Source: Pseudoalteromonas ruthenica
GTDB lineage: Bacteria; Pseudomonadota; Gammaproteobacteria; Enterobacterales; Alteromonadaceae
NCBI RefSeq assembly: GCF_008808095.1
Contig: NZ_CP023396.1
Span: forward strand, 992,001 to 1,056,000
DNA: 64,000 nucleotides
Direction: 5' to 3'
The notes under the pieces are model-generated. The model had not been told where the DNA came from. It saw only the letters and a list, made by a program, of their open reading frames with translations, and made no database searches. Of this stretch, positions 34,239 to 44,176 are shown piece by piece. The position numbers were made by a program, and so were the translations under genes. The first letter of the stretch is position 1; every line of letters starts with the position of its first letter.

Positions 34239-36725
34239 ATGTTCCATAAATCAGTACTGGCGGCGACCATTGCTTCCAGTTTTATCCTCAGCGGCTGTCA
34301 AAGCACCGCACAACAAAGCAACACGCAGGTAGAAACGAATCAAACTTCCGCCCCAAGCCAAGTGGAGACACCGGCAAAACCAGGTTCAGTGGCTATTACC
34401 TTAGAACAAGCCATGGCTGATCCGGACTGGATAGGTAACCAGCCAGAAGGCGCGTTCTGGCACAGCGATTCAAACACCGTTGTTTATCAGCAAAAACAAC
34501 AAGGTAATCAACTACGCGACACCTACACACAGGCCGTTGGCGCAGACAGTGCAACCAAAGTAACGCTGGCGCAGCTACACACGTTGGGCGATGACAAGGC
34601 CGTATACAGTCAAGATAACCGCTTACAAGCCTATGTATTTAAAGGGGATGTATTTGTTCGTGATACCTCTGCCAACACCTTAGTGCAAATCACCAAAACC
34701 TCGGCATTTGAATCTGCGCCGCAGTTTTTAAATGATAACAGCCTAGTATATCGCCGTGGCAACGTGTTTATGCATGTAGACTTAGGCACCGGGCTGCACA
34801 GTGAGTTAGCCAACCTTAAGCTTGAAGATGAGCCAATCAAGGTTAATGAGCCGAAAAGCTACATTGCTAAGGAACAACATAAGCTTATTGACTATGTTGC
34901 ACTGCAGCTAAAGAACCAAAAAGATGCTCTCGAGCGCGACCAGCAGTTAGCGAATGAAAATAGCGCGGTAGTCGATGCCACCATTTACCTAGGCGATAAA
35001 AAGCGTTTAGTGGATGCCCAGCTCTCTCCCGATGGCAGTAAGCTTATCGTTGCGCTAACCGATGACAGAAGCTGGCGCGCAGACACCGACATCATGCCTA
35101 ATTACATTACCCAAGATGCAGGGGTAGAATCGGTACCAGCCCGTCGCCGGGTTGCGGATGCCAAGCCACAGGGCACAGAATTGGTGTATATCGACTTGCC
35201 AAGCAAAGCAAAAACGACGCTGACCTATAATACCTTGCCCGGTTGGAATGAAGATGTGCTTGCCGAGGTGAAGCGTGAAAACTATGCCCGCCAAGGCAAA
35301 GAGTATGAAAGCGAAACTAAGCGCCGTGAAATCAATTTAATGATGGATTGGGGCTGGGGTCAAAGTGCCATTCAATGGAACCGCAGTGGCTCACAAGTTG
35401 CTGTTATGCTTGAGGCTTGGGATAACAAAGACCGCTGGATAGCGACCGTTGACTTTAAAGGTAAAAAGTTAGTGAACCAACACCGTTTACATGACGATGC
35501 TTGGATTAACTACACCTTCAATGATTTCGGTTGGTTAAACACCAGCGACACTTTGTATTTCTTGTCAGAGCAGTCCGGTTATAGCCACATCTACACAAAG
35601 CCGTTAACAGGTAAAGCAACCCAGCGTACCAAGGGTCAATTTGAGGTTTCCGATCTGACCTTGAGCGAAAATGACCAATATCTGTACTACAAAGCGAATA
35701 AAAAGCACCCAGGTATTTACGAGGTGTATCGCTTAAACCTGGATAGCGGCAACAGCGAGGCGCTAACCAGCCTTGATGGCATGACTGACTATAGTTTGAG
35801 TCCTGATGAGCAAAAACTGCTGTTACAGCACTCAAAAATCATGCACCCGCCGGAGCTTTATGTCATGGATGCGGCACCGGGGGCTAAGGTTACGCAGCTA
35901 ACTCACACCGTATCAGAGCAATTCAAAGCGACTAAGCTGGTGGCTCCGAAAGTGGTTGCCGTACCGTCGAGCCATGGTGAGCAACCGGTGTATGCGAAAG
36001 TGTATTATCCCAGCGATTACCAAAGCGATGAAAGCGGTAATACCCGCAAGGCGGTTATTTTCAACCACGGCGCCGGTTATTTGCAAAACTCACACTTTGG
36101 CTGGTCCGGTTACTTCCGCGAGTTTATGTTCCACTCGTTGCTTGCCAGCGAAGGCTATGTGGTTATGGATATGGACTACCGCGCCTCGAAAGGGTATGGC
36201 CGCGATTGGCGTACTGCCATTTATCGACAAATGGGAACGCCAGAGACGCAAGACTTGGTTGATGGGGTAAAATGGATGCAGGCTAACGCCAATGTTGATG
36301 TTGAGCGGGTCGGTACTTACGGCGGCTCATACGGTGGCTTTATGACCTTTATGGCGCTGTTCACCGAGCCTGAACTATTCCAAGCCGGAGCGGCACTGCG
36401 CCCTGTGAGCGATTGGGCACATTATAACGCCCCGTATACCTCTAATATTCTCAATCACCCAGATGTTGACCCTATTGCCTACGAGCGTAGCTCGCCTATC
36501 TACTTCGCTGAAGGGTTAGAGAAGCCGCTATTGATCAATGCGCCGATGGTTGATGACAATGTGTTCTTCCAAGATGTTGTGCGCTTAGTGCAGCGCTTGA
36601 TTGAACTGGAGAAAGAGGACTTTGAAACGGCTATCTTCCCAGTTGAACCGCACGGATTTGTGCAGCCTTCAAGTTGGCTAGATGAATACCGCCGCATTTA
36701 TAAGCTGTTTGAAGAGAACCTTTAA
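34239..36725 (+). CDS. S9 family prolyl oligopeptidase/DPP IV-like lipoprotein
   Basis: A lipoprotein signal (lipobox LSGC, about Cys20) is followed by a low-complexity Gln/Thr linker, a beta-propeller region (about residues 60-560) and a C-terminal alpha/beta-hydrolase peptidase domain. The nucleophile is Ser697 in 'GTYGGSYGGFMT', and the catalytic His is in 'EPHGF' close to the C-terminus; the Asp is probably in 'PMVDDNVFF'. Such enzymes cleave after proline or alanine near peptide N-termini. The 828-residue size fits. The ATG at 34239 is chosen over a TTG 12 bp upstream. It probably supplies peptides to the POT and other transporters. Confidence 0.92.
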   Translation: MFHKSVLAATIASSFILSGCQSTAQQSNTQVETNQTSAPSQVETPAKPGSVAITLEQAMADPDWIGNQPEGAFWHSDSNTVVYQQKQQGNQLRDTYTQAVGADSATKVTLAQLHTLGDDKAVYSQDNRLQAYVFKGDVFVRDTSANTLVQITKTSAFESAPQFLNDNSLVYRRGNVFMHVDLGTGLHSELANLKLEDEPIKVNEPKSYIAKEQHKLIDYVALQLKNQKDALERDQQLANENSAVVDATIYLGDKKRLVDAQLSPDGSKLIVALTDDRSWRADTDIMPNYITQDAGVESVPARRRVADAKPQGTELVYIDLPSKAKTTLTYNTLPGWNEDVLAEVKRENYARQGKEYESETKRREINLMMDWGWGQSAIQWNRSGSQVAVMLEAWDNKDRWIATVDFKGKKLVNQHRLHDDAWINYTFNDFGWLNTSDTLYFLSEQSGYSHIYTKPLTGKATQRTKGQFEVSDLTLSENDQYLYYKANKKHPGIYEVYRLNLDSGNSEALTSLDGMTDYSLSPDEQKLLLQHSKIMHPPELYVMDAAPGAKVTQLTHTVSEQFKATKLVAPKVVAVPSSHGEQPVYAKVYYPSDYQSDESGNTRKAVIFNHGAGYLQNSHFGWSGYFREFMFHSLLASEGYVVMDMDYRASKGYGRDWRTAIYRQMGTPETQDLVDGVKWMQANANVDVERVGTYGGSYGGFMTFMALFTEPELFQAGAALRPVSDWAHYNAPYTSNILNHPDVDPIAYERSSPIYFAEGLEKPLLINAPMVDDNVFFQDVVRLVQRLIELEKEDFETAIFPVEPHGFVQPSSWLDEYRRIYKLFEENL

Positions 36726-36734
36726 TCGCTAACG

Positions 36735-36764
36735 AAAAACCCGAGCTAAGCCTCGGGTTTTTTT
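36735..36764. terminator. Bidirectional terminator overlapping the rhombosortase stop
   Basis: AAAAACCCGAG and CTCGGGTTTTTT flank a 6-nt loop. It terminates the S9 peptidase gene, and the minus-strand gene's TAG stop (36746-36748) is inside the loop. Confidence 0.9.
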
Positions 36765-37336
36765 ATGCCTCGCCACTCTAGTAGCGCTAAGCCCAAGCCA
36801 CACAACAGCCCAAATAGATGAGCCTCAATAGCCACGCGGGAGTCAATCAATGCCTCAACGTCACTACTGGCGCCAACAATTTGCTCGTAAGCCACCTTGG
36901 CTATTACGCCTACGATAATTAAATACCCGGTTTTTTCACCGCTGCGAATATCTTTCACCGCACCATAGGCAATCAAGCCGTGCAATGAACCACTTAAGCC
37001 GACATATAAAGAGATGTTCGGGCTAAAGCCGTATAAACAGAGGCCAACCCCAAAAGACAAGAGCAGCAAATAAAGCCAATACTTACGCACACTAAAAAAA
37101 TGGCCATGGAGCGACCATAGCACTAGAGCACCTGCCATGTTCATGCCTAAATGCGGCCAATTGCTGTGTAAAAAGTGCCCTGTTAGCAAGCGATACCACT
37201 GGCCCTCAGCGATGGCGGGGCGCTGAAAAGACAATGGCCCAGCGGCATCAATTACCATAAGCAGTGTACACAGTGCGATCAGTGGCCAGACAGACAGCAT
37301 TGCGCGGTGCGAAAAGAGGGTTTTAAACACAGTCAT
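36746..37336 (-). CDS. rrtA: Rhombosortase
   Basis: A rhomboid-family intramembrane serine protease of the rhombosortase subgroup, which processes proteins bearing a GlyGly-CTERM anchor so that type II-secreted proteins stay at the cell surface. The 196-residue protein has about six transmembrane helices. Family marks are 'LLTGHFLHSNWPHLGMNMAG', the nucleophile Ser in 'GLSGSLHG' (about residue 115) and the catalytic His in 'AHLFGLLCG'. No GlyGly-CTERM protein is encoded in this window, so substrates lie elsewhere. The stop codon sits within a terminator shared with the convergent peptidase gene. Confidence 0.9.
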   Translation of the reverse strand: MTVFKTLFSHRAMLSVWPLIALCTLLMVIDAAGPLSFQRPAIAEGQWYRLLTGHFLHSNWPHLGMNMAGALVLWSLHGHFFSVRKYWLYLLLLSFGVGLCLYGFSPNISLYVGLSGSLHGLIAYGAVKDIRSGEKTGYLIIVGVIAKVAYEQIVGASSDVEALIDSRVAIEAHLFGLLCGLGLALLEWRGIKKPEA

Positions 37337-37425
37337 AACTTAACAGTGGTCGTTATTTTTTGCCTATTGTGCCCCTTTGCCTTTAAGATGCCAATTAATT
37401 AACCACGACAATAACACTCAGCGCT

Positions 37426-39183
37426 ATGTTACGAACTTATACCCAGATAGCAGCGGCTCTCTCGTTGCTTATTAGCTCTGGCTGCACAGCCACCACGACC
37501 ACCAATAAACAGGTGCTCGCCGATAGAGAGCCTGAGGCCACCACGGCGGTGGTGACAAAACAACAAGTGAGCGGTGAGCATTACATGGTTGCCGCTGCCA
37601 ATCCCTATGCGGTGCGCGCCGGGGAAGCGATTTTAGCTGAAGGGGGCAGCGCCATAGACGCAGCCATTGCTGTGCAATTGGTACTAACATTGGTCGAGCC
37701 GCAATCGTCCGGTATTGGCGGTGGGGCCTTTATTTTGCACTATGATGCAAAGCAGCGCCGACTCACCACCTATGATGGCCGCGAGCAAGCTCCTAGCAAA
37801 GCGACACCGGAGTTATTTGTTGACGGCAATGGCGAGGCCGTACGCTGGATTGATGCAGTGGTTGGCGGGCGCTCAGTGGGGGCTCCTGGGGTCTTGAAGG
37901 CGCTGGCCAAAGCCCATGAACGTGATGGCAAATTACCTTGGTCTCGTTTATTTGAGGAGGCCATTACTTTAGCCGAACAAGGGTTTAAGGTGTCACCGCG
38001 ATTACATAAGCTTTTAGCGCGACGTATTAACCCTGGAGTGGAGAAAATGCCTGCGGCGCGGGCGTATTTCTTTCCCGGTGGAACGCCTTTGGCCATTGGC
38101 ACCGTTAAGCAAAACCCCGCCTTGGCATCGCTTTATAAACGCTTGGCCAGCGAGGGAGTGGATGCCTTTTATCATGGTGACAATGCCAAAGCCATTGCTA
38201 AAGCAGTACAAACAAGTCCCATCGCCCCAGGTTTACTCACTGAGCAAGACATTAACAACTATGTCGCCAAAGAGCGTGCCCCGGTGTGTGTAGGCTATCA
38301 TCAATACCGAGTGTGCTCAATGGCACCGCCTAGCAGCGGTGGCATGGCGGTTTTGCAAATCTTGAAACTGCTGGAGGATAAAAACCTCAGCCAATATGCG
38401 GTTAATAGCCCCAAAGCGCTGCATTACTTCACCCAAGCGTCGCGCTTAGCCTTCGCTGATCGCGAGGTCTATATGGCCGACCCCGACTACCAACCCGTGC
38501 CGACGCAAGCGCTACTCGATAATAGCTACCTTGAAAAACGTGCCTTATTGATGCTTGAGCATGATGCTAAAAAGCAAGCTGGGCACCCGGGCGTGGGGAT
38601 TGCCTATGGTAAGGACGATGCCTTTGAGCTGCCCAATACCAGCCACATTTCCATTGTTGATAATCAAGGCAACGCCGTGTCGATGACCACCTCCATTGAA
38701 ATGGCGTTTGGCTCTACCGTGATGGTCAATGGCTATCTGCTCAATAACCAGCTCACCGATTTTGCGCTATCGCCGAAGCGTGATGGCAAATATGTATTAA
38801 ATCGCGTTGAAGGCGGTAAGCGCCCGCGCAGCTCTATGGCCCCCGTGATGGTATTTAATGAAGATGGTTCTTTACGTTTAGTGATTGGCTCGCCCGGCGG
38901 CAGCCGTATCATTAATTACGTGGCCCATGCATTGGTCGGGGTGTTGGATTGGCAGCTGAGCGCCCAGCAAGCGATCAATCTGCCCCGTATTACTAATCGT
39001 AACCATATCACTACCTTAGAGCAGGGCACTGAGCTGGTGGAGCTAAAAACGCAGCTCGAGCAATGGGGCCATAAAGTGCGTATTGGCGACCTTAACTCTG
39101 GCATTCATGCAGTCGAGGTGAAAGGCGGTAAGCTCTATGGCAGTGCCGATCCACGCCGAGAGGGAATCGCTCTCGGAAAATAA
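37426..39183 (+). CDS. ggt: Gamma-glutamyltransferase, lipoprotein form
   Basis: This N-terminal nucleophile hydrolase splits glutathione and other gamma-glutamyl compounds in the periplasm. The 585-residue precursor has a lipoprotein-type signal (SSGC, Cys20), unlike the soluble E. coli enzyme. Autocleavage should occur before Thr405 in 'NTSHISIVD', making the large and small subunits. 'PSSGGMAVLQIL', 'ANQLTDF'-like 'NNQLTDFAL' and 'GSPGGSRIINYV' are conserved substrate-pocket elements. It is divergent from rrtA with a short 89-bp gap. A hairpin with a weak T run follows. Confidence 0.94.
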   Translation: MLRTYTQIAAALSLLISSGCTATTTTNKQVLADREPEATTAVVTKQQVSGEHYMVAAANPYAVRAGEAILAEGGSAIDAAIAVQLVLTLVEPQSSGIGGGAFILHYDAKQRRLTTYDGREQAPSKATPELFVDGNGEAVRWIDAVVGGRSVGAPGVLKALAKAHERDGKLPWSRLFEEAITLAEQGFKVSPRLHKLLARRINPGVEKMPAARAYFFPGGTPLAIGTVKQNPALASLYKRLASEGVDAFYHGDNAKAIAKAVQTSPIAPGLLTEQDINNYVAKERAPVCVGYHQYRVCSMAPPSSGGMAVLQILKLLEDKNLSQYAVNSPKALHYFTQASRLAFADREVYMADPDYQPVPTQALLDNSYLEKRALLMLEHDAKKQAGHPGVGIAYGKDDAFELPNTSHISIVDNQGNAVSMTTSIEMAFGSTVMVNGYLLNNQLTDFALSPKRDGKYVLNRVEGGKRPRSSMAPVMVFNEDGSLRLVIGSPGGSRIINYVAHALVGVLDWQLSAQQAINLPRITNRNHITTLEQGTELVELKTQLEQWGHKVRIGDLNSGIHAVEVKGGKLYGSADPRREGIALGK

Positions 39184-39190
39184 AGGTAAT

Positions 39191-39224
39191 CAAACAGCAG
39201 GTATTTGAATGCCTGCTGTTTGTT
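39191..39224 (+). terminator. Terminator-like hairpin after ggt
   Basis: CAAACAGCAGG (39191-39201) is perfectly complementary to CCTGCTGTTTG (39212-39222) with a 10-nt loop. The T run is weak. Confidence 0.6.
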
Positions 39225-39367
39225 AACAAAGATTCATTGGTGTGTATCAAAAATGATAATGCGCCAATCAGCGATAAATCAATGGTCTGATAAGCCCAAA
39301 TGGGTTTGCAATTTGCGCGCTAAGGGCAATAATATCAGGCAATCTCCTTCTGTGCTAAGTAGGCAAT

Positions 39368-41086
39368 ATGACAGACAAATCCAACGATAAAACCAATACA
39401 CACACCGATCCCAATTACTTGTACATTCCTTACGCTGGTCCGACCTTATTAGAAACGCCACTACTAAATAAAGGCAGCGCATTTTCTCAGCGTGAGCGTG
39501 AGAGCTTCAACTTGGCAGGCTTACTGCCGCCGCGTTTTGAGACCATTGAAGAGCAAGTAGAGCGCTGTTACCAACAGTACTCTAGCTTCCAAGATAACCT
39601 TAATAAGCATATCTACTTGCGCGCCATCCAAGACAATAACGAAACGCTTTACTATCGTTTGGTGCGAGACCACATTGAAGAGATGATGCCGATTATTTAC
39701 ACGCCAACGGTGGGTGATGCGTGTGAGCAGTTCTCAGATATTTATCGTAGCTCGCGCGGTTTGTTTATCTCCTATGAAGACCGCCACAATATTGATGATA
39801 TTTTGCGTAATGCTACCAAAGGCAAGGTGAAGGTTATCGTTGTTACCGATGGTGAACGTATCCTTGGCCTAGGCGATCAGGGCATTGGTGGCATGGGTAT
39901 CCCCATTGGTAAGTTATCGCTATACACCGCGTGCGGTGGTATCAGCCCGGCCTACACGCTGCCGGTGATGCTGGATGTTGGCACTAATAACGAGAAACTA
40001 CTGAACGACCCAATGTACATGGGCGCACGTCACCCACGTATTGGCCAGCAAGAGTATGACGAATTTTTAGAGTTGTTCATCAAAGCGGTGAAGCGCCGTT
40101 GGCCCAATGTTATGCTGCAATTTGAAGACTTTGCTCAGCCTAACGCGATGCCACTGCTGAAACGCTATCGCGACGAAATTTGTAGCTTTAATGATGATAT
40201 TCAAGGCACTGCCGCTGTCACTGTGGGCACCTTGCTGGCCGCGTGTCGAGTGAAGGGCACCCGTTTAAGCGACCAAAAGGTAGTGTTTGTTGGGGCTGGC
40301 TCCGCAGGATGTGGCATCGCCGAGCAGGTGATCAGCCAAATGGTCTCTGAAGGGATCAGTGAAGAGCAAGCGCGCAGTCAAATCTTTATGGTTGATCGTT
40401 TTGGCCTATTGAGCGAGGGCATGCAAGGCCTGCGTGACTTCCAACAAGCGTTGGTACAATCCAATGAAGCGCTCTCGCAGTGGCAGTATAGCGGTGATTA
40501 TGCCTCTTTACTTGATGTTATGCATTGTGCTGAGCCAGGCATTATTATCGGCGTATCTGGGCAGCCAGGGCTATTCACCGAGCAGGTGATCCGCGCAATG
40601 GCATCAAGCCACGAAAACCCGATTATCTTCCCGCTTTCAAACCCGTCCAAACAGGTTGAAGCGCATCCGAGTGATGTGTTGGCGTGGACACAAGGGCGTG
40701 CCATCATCGCCACAGGTAGTCCATTTGGCAGCGTGGAATATGATGGCCAGCAGTATGTTATTCCGCAGTGTAATAACAGTTATATCTTCCCTGGCATTGG
40801 CCTTGGTGCAATTACCATTAAAGCTAAGCGCATTACCGATGAAATGTTGATGGCGGCCAGTGAAACCTTAGCGTCGAGCTCACCCCTTGCCAATGATGGT
40901 AAAGGGAGCCTACTGCCGCCACTGACTGAGATTGAATCGCTATCTAAACGTATCGCCTTTGCTGTGGCTAAAGTCGCCATCGCCCAAGGTGAAGCGTTGG
41001 AATTTAGCGATGAGGATATTATCAAGGCCATCGATAATAATTATTGGCACCCTGAGTATCGTAACTACAAGCGAGTCAGCATCTAG
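39368..41086 (+). CDS. maeA: NAD-dependent malic enzyme
   Basis: MaeA oxidatively decarboxylates malate to pyruvate with NAD. The 572-residue protein has the malic enzyme signature: '[17 protein letters not shown]' with the active-site Tyr, and '[35 protein letters not shown]' with the catalytic Lys. The metal-binding 'FEDFAQPNA' and '[19 protein letters not shown]', and a Rossmann motif '[15 protein letters not shown]', are also present. It is about 180 bp after ggt with a separate promoter region. It starts a block of pyruvate-related genes: two-component regulators, pfkA and pykA. Confidence 0.96.
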   Translation: MTDKSNDKTNTHTDPNYLYIPYAGPTLLETPLLNKGSAFSQRERESFNLAGLLPPRFETIEEQVERCYQQYSSFQDNLNKHIYLRAIQDNNETLYYRLVRDHIEEMMPIIYTPTVGDACEQFSDIYRSSRGLFISYEDRHNIDDILRNATKGKVKVIVVTDGERILGLGDQGIGGMGIPIGKLSLYTACGGISPAYTLPVMLDVGTNNEKLLNDPMYMGARHPRIGQQEYDEFLELFIKAVKRRWPNVMLQFEDFAQPNAMPLLKRYRDEICSFNDDIQGTAAVTVGTLLAACRVKGTRLSDQKVVFVGAGSAGCGIAEQVISQMVSEGISEEQARSQIFMVDRFGLLSEGMQGLRDFQQALVQSNEALSQWQYSGDYASLLDVMHCAEPGIIIGVSGQPGLFTEQVIRAMASSHENPIIFPLSNPSKQVEAHPSDVLAWTQGRAIIATGSPFGSVEYDGQQYVIPQCNNSYIFPGIGLGAITIKAKRITDEMLMAASETLASSSPLANDGKGSLLPPLTEIESLSKRIAFAVAKVAIAQGEALEFSDEDIIKAIDNNYWHPEYRNYKRVSI

Positions 41087-41103
41087 CCTTCGCGAATATG
41101 AGC

Positions 41104-41130
41104 AAACGCCGTGCAACTGCACGGCGTTTT
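41104..41130 (+). terminator. Terminator-like hairpin after maeA
   Basis: AAACGCCGTGCA and TGCACGGCGTTT form a perfect 12-bp stem. Only four T follow, so termination may be incomplete. Confidence 0.7.
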
Positions 41131-41207
41131 GCGTTGAAGGAAAGGTTAAGCAAGACCAATCACAGTGCCTTTTTAGTTGTCTTTATTAATAATGGCGTTA
41201 GATAAGT

Positions 41208-42329
41208 ATGCAACCGCTGTGGATAAGGCTGCGTTGCAAAGGAGTAAAACGAATTTTGAATTGGCAGCAGCTAGTTGATAATCGCCAACGATTCTTTTGG
41301 GTGTTACAGATAGCCGGTTGGATAGGTTATGCCCTGGTGAATTACATTGGTTCCAAAGTATTTGAGATGCGCGACATCTATGTCTTTGTGATCTTGCTTA
41401 ATGCCTATGCGGGCTGCTTAATGACGGTGCCGCTGCGTTACTTGTATCGCCGGGTGTGGAATGCCAAGCCGTGGCTGCTCGTGTTGGTGGTGTTCACCGC
41501 TTCCTACGCCACAGGGACCTTGTGGTCGGTGGTACAAAAATTTAATTTGTGGGAAATTTATCGCCATGGTTACCGCCCTGATGAGTGGTTTTATTACTTT
41601 CAACAGGGCCTTGATGCGGTCTATATCATCCTTTGTTGGAGTGGTTTGTACTTTGGCATTAAATATTACCAGTTGCTCCAAGGGGAGCGACAAAAAGCGC
41701 TGAAAGCCAATACCATGGCTCATGAGGCGCAATTAAAAATGTTGCGCTATCAGCTTAATCCGCATTTTTTGTTTAATACCCTTAATGCGATATCGACGCT
41801 GATTTTAGTGGAAGAGAATAAAGACGCCAACAAGATGGTGTCACGGTTAAGCGATTTTTTACGCTATACGCTCAATACCGATCCGATAAAGAAAGTGCCA
41901 CTCGAGCAAGAGATCCATGCGTTGAGTCTGTATTTGGAAATCGAGCGAGTACGTTTTGATGACCGCCTAGCGGTGGACATGCAAGTCAGTGACGAAGCAA
42001 GCCATGCCTTGGTCCCGAGCTTGATTTTGCAACCGTTAATTGAAAACTCATTGAAATATGCCATTGCGCAGATGACACAAGGCGGGGTGATCAGTATTAA
42101 AGCCCAAGTGTTTGCCAACGAGCTGTTACTGGAAGTGAGCGATAATGGCCCTGGCGCTGAGCTTAAAGATGGCCAATTGGTCAACGCCACCGGTGTCGGT
42201 GTGGCCAATACTAAAGATCGACTAAAGACACTTTACGAGAACAATTATTCATTTGTATTATCAGGGAATACGCCCACCGGTCTGACGGTAAACATACGTA
42301 TCCCCTATGAAAAGGCTGTAGCAGAATGA
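41208..42329 (+). CDS. LytS/YehU-type sensor histidine kinase
   Basis: A membrane sensor kinase with four hydrophobic helices (about residues 30-150) and then a His_kinase domain. The phosphoacceptor His is in 'LRYQLNPHFLFNTLNAIS' at about residue 186, and the ATPase N and G boxes are 'PLIENSLKYA' and 'VSDNGPGAE', 'GVGVANTKDRL'. No GAF or PAS sensor is present, unlike BtsS. The ATG at 41208 has no ribosome site, whereas a TTG at 41256 lies 11 bp after AAAGGAG, so the true start may be the latter. The response regulator follows with an ATGA overlap. The signal is unknown. Confidence 0.88.
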   Translation: MQPLWIRLRCKGVKRILNWQQLVDNRQRFFWVLQIAGWIGYALVNYIGSKVFEMRDIYVFVILLNAYAGCLMTVPLRYLYRRVWNAKPWLLVLVVFTASYATGTLWSVVQKFNLWEIYRHGYRPDEWFYYFQQGLDAVYIILCWSGLYFGIKYYQLLQGERQKALKANTMAHEAQLKMLRYQLNPHFLFNTLNAISTLILVEENKDANKMVSRLSDFLRYTLNTDPIKKVPLEQEIHALSLYLEIERVRFDDRLAVDMQVSDEASHALVPSLILQPLIENSLKYAIAQMTQGGVISIKAQVFANELLLEVSDNGPGAELKDGQLVNATGVGVANTKDRLKTLYENNYSFVLSGNTPTGLTVNIRIPYEKAVAE

Positions 42330-43153
42330 ATACCATAAAAACCCTCATCGTGGATGATGAATCGCTGGCCCGTAAAGGGTTGGCTATACGATTAGCTGAT
42401 ATTGAATGCATTGAGCTGGTACAGCAATGCGCTCAAGGGCAAGAGGCCGTCGATATTTGTCGCAGCGAGCCTATCGACTTGGTTTTTTTGGATATTCAGA
42501 TGCCAGGTATGAATGGCTTTGAGGTCGCGGATGCGTTAGCGCAACTGCCAGACTCACAACAACCTTTGGTGGTGTTTGTCACTGCCTTCGACCGTTACGC
42601 CGTTCAAGCTTTTGAAGTCCATGCTTTGGACTATGTACTCAAACCCGTAGATGACAACAGACTAAAACAGGCGGTGGAGAAAGTGCAATCACATCTAAAA
42701 ACACAACAAGACAACACCCATAAGAAAAAGCTAGCGAGTTTTGTGGCCGGGATCACAGGCAATAATTGCGAGGAAATTCTCAAGAAACTAGCCTCGGGTG
42801 ACTCATTAGAAACTAAGCGCTACCCAGAGTCGCTGGCGGTGAAAGAGCAGGGCGAGATCATCCGTGTGCCTACCAATACCATCCAATGGGTTGATGCGGC
42901 AGGGGACTACATGTGCCTGCACTGTGGTGATGGGCAAACCCATATTCTACGTAAAACTATGAAAGAGCTTGAGCAAGAACTCGACCCTGGGTTGTTTGTT
43001 CGTGTGCACCGCAGCGCCATTGTTAATTCAAAGCAAATCAACAAGCTGGTCACGCAAGTCAGTGGTGAATACCTGCTGGTGCTCACCAACGGACAGGAGC
43101 TTAAAGTCAGTCGCAGCTATCGAGATAAAGTCAAAGCGGCGCTGGCCAATTAA
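42326..43153 (+). CDS. LytTR-family response regulator
   Basis: A two-domain regulator of 275 residues. The receiver domain (about 1-125) has the acidic pair Asp10-Asp11, the phosphorylation site Asp56 in 'LVFLDIQMPGMNG', and Lys in 'LDYVLKPVDD'. The C-terminal LytTR DNA-binding domain (about 175-275) shows 'IQWVDAAGDYMCLHC', 'MKELEQELDP', 'FVRVHRSAIVNSKQIN' and 'ELKVSRSYRDKVK'. LytTR proteins bind direct repeats. It overlaps the kinase gene by 4 bp and its TAA shares bases with the pfkA stop on the other strand. Confidence 0.94.
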   Translation: MNTIKTLIVDDESLARKGLAIRLADIECIELVQQCAQGQEAVDICRSEPIDLVFLDIQMPGMNGFEVADALAQLPDSQQPLVVFVTAFDRYAVQAFEVHALDYVLKPVDDNRLKQAVEKVQSHLKTQQDNTHKKKLASFVAGITGNNCEEILKKLASGDSLETKRYPESLAVKEQGEIIRVPTNTIQWVDAAGDYMCLHCGDGQTHILRKTMKELEQELDPGLFVRVHRSAIVNSKQINKLVTQVSGEYLLVLTNGQELKVSRSYRDKVKAALAN

Positions 43154-44139
43154 CGGCGAAAGCGTTTTAAGCGGGCGACAAAATCACGATTACGCTGTTG
43201 TGTGTCGCTGGTGTGCTCAAAAGCCAAAGTTTTCAGCTGATTATTAACGACACCGACCATGACACCATCAGCGCCAGCATTAAGGTGCTCGATGGCGCTG
43301 CAGCCTAACTGCGTTGCTAATATGCGATCGCCTGCCACAGGGGCGCCGCCACGCTGTACATAGCCCAAAATGGCACTGCGGCTTTCAACGCCGCTGTGCT
43401 CGGTCAGCTGGGCCGCTAATTGTTCGGCGCTAATAGATAGCGAGTGCTCCGCCATGACCAGCACGTAGCTATGACCGGCATCATTATTAATATTCGCTTT
43501 CACTTGCTCATACAGTTTTTGTAAAAACTGTGGCTCGTCATCAATCAGTTCCTTACAAATTATTTGCTCCGCGCCACTGGCAAGGCCCGCTTCCATGGCA
43601 ATGATGCCGCAATCTCGACCCATTACCTCGACAACAAAAGTACGTTCAAACGCTTGCGCGGTATCACGAATTTTATCGATACACCCCAATGCGGTATCTA
43701 TTGCGGTGTGAAAGCCGATGGTTTCATCGCTGCCATTAATATCGTTATCAATGGTACCGGGGATCCCAATAATTTGCCCTGACCAGTGCTCTGCAAGTGC
43801 CTGAGCACCCTTAAAGCTGCCATCTCCGCCAATGACGACCAAGGCATCGATATGGCACTTACGCAGGCTATTGGCAGCTTGTAACAAACCATCTGTGTGG
43901 TGCATTTGCGGGCAGCGGGCCGATTTTAAAATAGTGCCACTTCGGTGGATGATATCGGTTACGCTGGCTGCGTTGAGTTCAGTGAAGTGTTCATTGATAA
44001 GGCCGTTGTAGCCACTAAAAAAGCCGAAGACCTGATGTTGATGAGATAGCGCGCTGAGCGTAACAGCGCGAATTGCAGCATTCATACCGGGGGCATCACC
44101 GCCGGAAGTGAGTACTGCAATTCGTTTTGAATGAGACAT
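43150..44139 (-). CDS. pfkA: ATP-dependent 6-phosphofructokinase
   Basis: PfkA makes fructose 1,6-bisphosphate from fructose 6-phosphate. The 329-residue group A enzyme has 'GGDAPGMNAAIRA' at the ATP site and 'VVIGGDGSFKGA'. 'IPGTIDNDI' carries the catalytic Asp; the Gly in GGDG and the Gly in PGTIDND are those of ATP-dependent rather than pyrophosphate-dependent enzymes. 'MGRDCGIIAMEAGLA' and 'GYVQRGGAPVAGDR' bind substrate and effector. It is convergent with the LytTR gene, overlapping by 4 bp, and is followed upstream on the same strand by pykA. Confidence 0.95.
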   Translation of the reverse strand: MSHSKRIAVLTSGGDAPGMNAAIRAVTLSALSHQHQVFGFFSGYNGLINEHFTELNAASVTDIIHRSGTILKSARCPQMHHTDGLLQAANSLRKCHIDALVVIGGDGSFKGAQALAEHWSGQIIGIPGTIDNDINGSDETIGFHTAIDTALGCIDKIRDTAQAFERTFVVEVMGRDCGIIAMEAGLASGAEQIICKELIDDEPQFLQKLYEQVKANINNDAGHSYVLVMAEHSLSISAEQLAAQLTEHSGVESRSAILGYVQRGGAPVAGDRILATQLGCSAIEHLNAGADGVMVGVVNNQLKTLAFEHTSDTQQRNRDFVARLKRFRR

Positions 44140-44176
44140 AAGTTGCTGCTTCAGATAGAAAACTTATGTCTACTAT

